The notes under the pieces are model-generated. The model had not been told where the DNA came from. It saw only the letters and a list, made by a program, of their open reading frames with translations, and did no database searches. The translations under genes and the position numbers were made by a program. A DNA stretch of 64,000 nt from Bacteroidales bacterium (GTDB lineage: Bacteria > Bacteroidota > Bacteroidia > Bacteroidales > UBA932), in contig SUYR01000001.1 of the NCBI GenBank assembly GCA_015060335.1, positions 82,466 to 146,465 of the forward strand. The letters are read 5' to 3'. How positions within the stretch are numbered: the first letter of the stretch is position 1; each line of letters begins with the position of its first letter. Positions 61,825 to 64,000 of this stretch are shown one piece after another.

Positions 61825-64000
61825 ATGAAACGATTTTTATCAATCTTAAGCCTTGTTGTTTTTGGCTTTGCATCGATGTCTTGCTACGATGATTCAGAAT
61901 TGTGGGAGACAGTCGAAGACCTTGACGGCAGAGTTCAGACTCTTGAGGATCTCTGCACAAAACTTAACACTAACCTGACTGCACTTTCCACTTTGGTGCA
62001 GTCAATGGAGAAAGGTGACTATGTTGTAAGTGTTTCTCCATTGAAGGAGGGCTCAGTAGAGGTAGGTTACCGTATCGTATTCAAAGAGAACGGTCCGGTT
62101 GACATCTATCACGGTCAGGATGGTGCCGATGGAAAAGACGGTCAGGACGGTACTGACGGTAAGGATGGTCAGAATGGTACAGATGGTGAGAACGGTGCTG
62201 ACGGTAAAACACCGGAATTCGGTCCTAAGAAAGATATGGATGAGCTTTATTACTGGGCAGTTGACGGTGAGTTCGTTCTGGATGCAGAGGGAAAGAAGAT
62301 ACCTCTCGTGACAGTGGGCGCAACCCCTCAGCTGAAGATCGAGGACGAGACCTGGTTTGTTTCTTATGATGATGGCAATGAGTGGGAAGAGCTCGGTGCT
62401 GCTGTTTCTGTAGGCATCAAGGAGATCGAGGAAGTGGACGGAGAGCTTGTCATTACAATGGCTGACGGAAGCCAGATCGCAGTTCCTCTCGGAAGCCCTA
62501 TGAAGGTTGTTCTCGGAGAGTTCGACGCAGCTACACTCCAGTATGGTAACGACCTCGTGATCCCTTATACTATCGAAGGCGTTGAGGGTGAGGCTGTTGT
62601 ATTCCTTCTGAAGGAAGGAGAAGGCTTTGTGGTTGAGCTCGTTGAGGAGACTGCAACTTCAGGTAAGGTGACTGTAAGCCAGCAGGAAGCAGCAGAAACA
62701 GAGAAGAAGCTGAAGGTCGGAATCTTCGCAGTCGGCGAGGACGGAACAACAGTTTCTCAGGCTGTAAGACTTGTTTCAGGTGTATTCTACTCAGTAGAGG
62801 GTAATAAGGAGACTTATGATGTTGAGGCAGCCGGCGGAAAGGTTGAGTTCACTGTTGCAACAAATGCAGCATTTGAGGTAAAGACTGGCGCAGAGTGGAT
62901 CACTTATGCTCAGACCAAGGCTGTAGAGGAGAAAGTTCTCGGCTTCGATGTTGCTGCAAATGAGGGCGAGGCAAGAGAGGCTGCAGTGGAGATCGTTTCT
63001 GGCGATATCACTCTCGGCTTCACTGTAGCTCAGGCAGGCGGATATGTTCCTGCTCCAGAGGAATCACTTGTAGGTGCATACAAGATCCAGAAGTTCTGGG
63101 TGTATGGTGGTACTGGTCCTGCATACGGCGGAGCAGGTTGGGTTGACCTTCACAACAAGACATGGTGGTTCGACGAGGCAACCGGTCACGGTATCAAGGC
63201 TGAGCTTGACAACTACCTTGAGTTTACTCTTACCGAGTTCAATGCTGACGGTACTCAGAGTACAGGTAAGTGTGTGAACTGGGCAGGTGCTAATGGAAAG
63301 AACTGGGATACATGGTTCTATAATAACAAGAAGGCTGACGGTGCAGATCGTAATCCGGATGCTCCAAAGGACGGTTCGAACTTCTATCGTCAGATTCCTA
63401 TCGGTGAGAGTACATGGGTTCGTGATTACACTGTAACTCCTAATACTGTCACATTCACAGATGCTGATGGAAGAACGACAGTTCTTGAGCTGCTTGAGCC
63501 TGGCTATGAGTTCACTACTGATAAGTATGGTGACTCAAATGCAGCAGCAAATAAGCGTGTATTCCCAAGAACTGAGGGCGACGACCTTACATTCCATGCT
63601 AAACTTACAGGCTGGAAAGAGGTATGGCCGGCAAGGTATAACGAACTTGACAAGATCTTCGACTGTCCACGTGACTTCTTCATTGACGTTGATAAGGTTG
63701 ACGAGGTTCCGGCAGAGTCCAAGACTTCTGAGGAGAAGTGGGTACCTGAGCTTCCGGAGCCTGAGGAACCAGAAGTGGCATCTACCCTCGCGGGCACATA
63801 CAAGTTCAGAGACGGCAAGACTGTCGGCGGAAAGGATGGTTCTATCACCGCAAAGGGTCTTATCGAGCAGTATGGCGGATGGGATCCTGTAAAGGCTTCT
63901 ATCAACTCAATGAAGGATGACAAGTTCACATTCACAGCAACAGGTACAGATGCTAATGGCAATGAGACTGGTACAGTGACATTCGACAAGGGTGCTGACG
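61825..64000 (+). CDS. Surface lipoprotein with collagen-like linker, BACON domain and shared C-terminal module (3' end outside window)
   Basis: Not in the ORF track because it has no stop within the window. The frame is open from ATG 61825 to 64000 (725 codons). Signal MKRFLSILSLVVFGFASMSC (lipid Cys at 20), then a short coiled-coil segment (WETVEDLDGRVQTLEDLCTKLNTNLTALSTLVQSM), a GXY collagen-like stretch of 11 triplets (residues 97-129), a DUF4988-like region, a BACON-like domain (VEAAGGKVEFTVATNAAFEVKTGAEWITY...), and from about residue 415 the module shared with the preceding lipoprotein (WVYGGTGPAYGGAGWVDLHNKTWWFDEATGHGIKAELDNYLEFTL). Same operon direction, 31 bp downstream. Likely a surface glycan-binding protein held away from the membrane by the linker. 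Confidence 0.85.
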   Translation, partial: MKRFLSILSLVVFGFASMSCYDDSELWETVEDLDGRVQTLEDLCTKLNTNLTALSTLVQSMEKGDYVVSVSPLKEGSVEVGYRIVFKENGPVDIYHGQDGADGKDGQDGTDGKDGQNGTDGENGADGKTPEFGPKKDMDELYYWAVDGEFVLDAEGKKIPLVTVGATPQLKIEDETWFVSYDDGNEWEELGAAVSVGIKEIEEVDGELVITMADGSQIAVPLGSPMKVVLGEFDAATLQYGNDLVIPYTIEGVEGEAVVFLLKEGEGFVVELVEETATSGKVTVSQQEAAETEKKLKVGIFAVGEDGTTVSQAVRLVSGVFYSVEGNKETYDVEAAGGKVEFTVATNAAFEVKTGAEWITYAQTKAVEEKVLGFDVAANEGEAREAAVEIVSGDITLGFTVAQAGGYVPAPEESLVGAYKIQKFWVYGGTGPAYGGAGWVDLHNKTWWFDEATGHGIKAELDNYLEFTLTEFNADGTQSTGKCVNWAGANGKNWDTWFYNNKKADGADRNPDAPKDGSNFYRQIPIGESTWVRDYTVTPNTVTFTDADGRTTVLELLEPGYEFTTDKYGDSNAAANKRVFPRTEGDDLTFHAKLTGWKEVWPARYNELDKIFDCPRDFFIDVDKVDEVPAESKTSEEKWVPELPEPEEPEVASTLAGTYKFRDGKTVGGKDGSITAKGLIEQYGGWDPVKASINSMKDDKFTFTATGTDANGNETGTVTFDKGAD
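62113..62211 (+). repeat. Collagen-like GXY coding repeat, 11 triplets of 9 nt
   Basis: A run of degenerate 9-nt units (ggt-xxx-gac type) encodes Gly-Gln-Asp, Gly-Ala-Asp, Gly-Lys-Asp and similar, entirely within the last lipoprotein gene. It is a spacer in the protein and potentially variable in unit number. Confidence 0.85.

Noticed and set aside
62113-62211. CRISPR or intergenic tandem repeat
   Set aside because: The 9-nt periodicity is in frame and encodes Gly-x-y triplets of a lipoprotein.

Overview
The window is a stretch of a Bacteroidales-type (Bacteroidota) chromosome. The evidence is five kinds of Bacteroidota-typical content: SusC/SusD pairs, a one-protein hybrid two-component regulator, BACON-domain lipoproteins, S46 dipeptidyl-peptidase, and promoters of the TTTG-N19..21-TAnnTTTG class instead of -35/-10 boxes. 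I cannot name genus or species from sequence alone. No insertion sequence, prophage or CRISPR array is visible.

Layout. 1-540 is the 3' part of an AraC-type regulator. It is followed by a 108-bp palindromic repeat and a tRNA-Gly(GCC) on the minus strand. 1004-19927 plus the lipoprotein to 21988 form a first utilisation locus: a hybrid two-component sensor/regulator (minus), divergent from a GH20 beta-hexosaminidase, then SusC, SusD, a DUF4843-like lipoprotein, a PKD-like lipoprotein, a zinc metalloprotease, its catalytically dead paralog, and a BACON lipoprotein. The protease pair points to protein, peptide or glycoprotein use rather than plain polysaccharide. 22373-27685 holds mutS, a PHP-domain phosphoesterase and a tryptophanase (indole former by its diagnostic residues).

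27682-37437 is a tightly packed minus-strand run of nine genes read from right to left: XRE regulator, RNase HII, S46 dipeptidyl-peptidase (DPP7 type), Mrp/ApbC Fe-S ATPase, a tetraheme NapC-like cytochrome fused to an FGE-like domain, a Tat-exported Gfo/Idh/MocA oxidoreductase lipoprotein, a Tat-exported TIM-barrel isomerase/epimerase lipoprotein, ResB and CcsA. The last five look like a cell-envelope redox module with its own cytochrome c maturation genes. 37629-41005 carries a 67-residue HTH-like protein, an EF-G paralog (EF-G2) lacking the catalytic histidine, and a DUF4886/SGNH-like protein.

41088-64000 is a second locus, most likely for beta-mannan or a mannose-containing glycan: an AraC regulator (minus), then on plus a lipoprotein, a GH26 mannanase, two SusC/SusD pairs, a small DUF1735-like lipoprotein, a DUF5060-GH5-like enzyme, a GH2 beta-mannosidase-like enzyme, and two tandem surface lipoproteins that share an unrecognised C-terminal module. 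The second of these runs off the window.

Most notable items: a family of three exactly 108-bp intergenic palindromes with 51-bp arms and 6-bp loops; the active/inactive metalloprotease pair; the Tat-lipoprotein/tetraheme operon; the histidine-less EF-G2; a G8 tract inside the first susC signal peptide; and the shared C-terminal module of the tandem mannan-locus lipoproteins.
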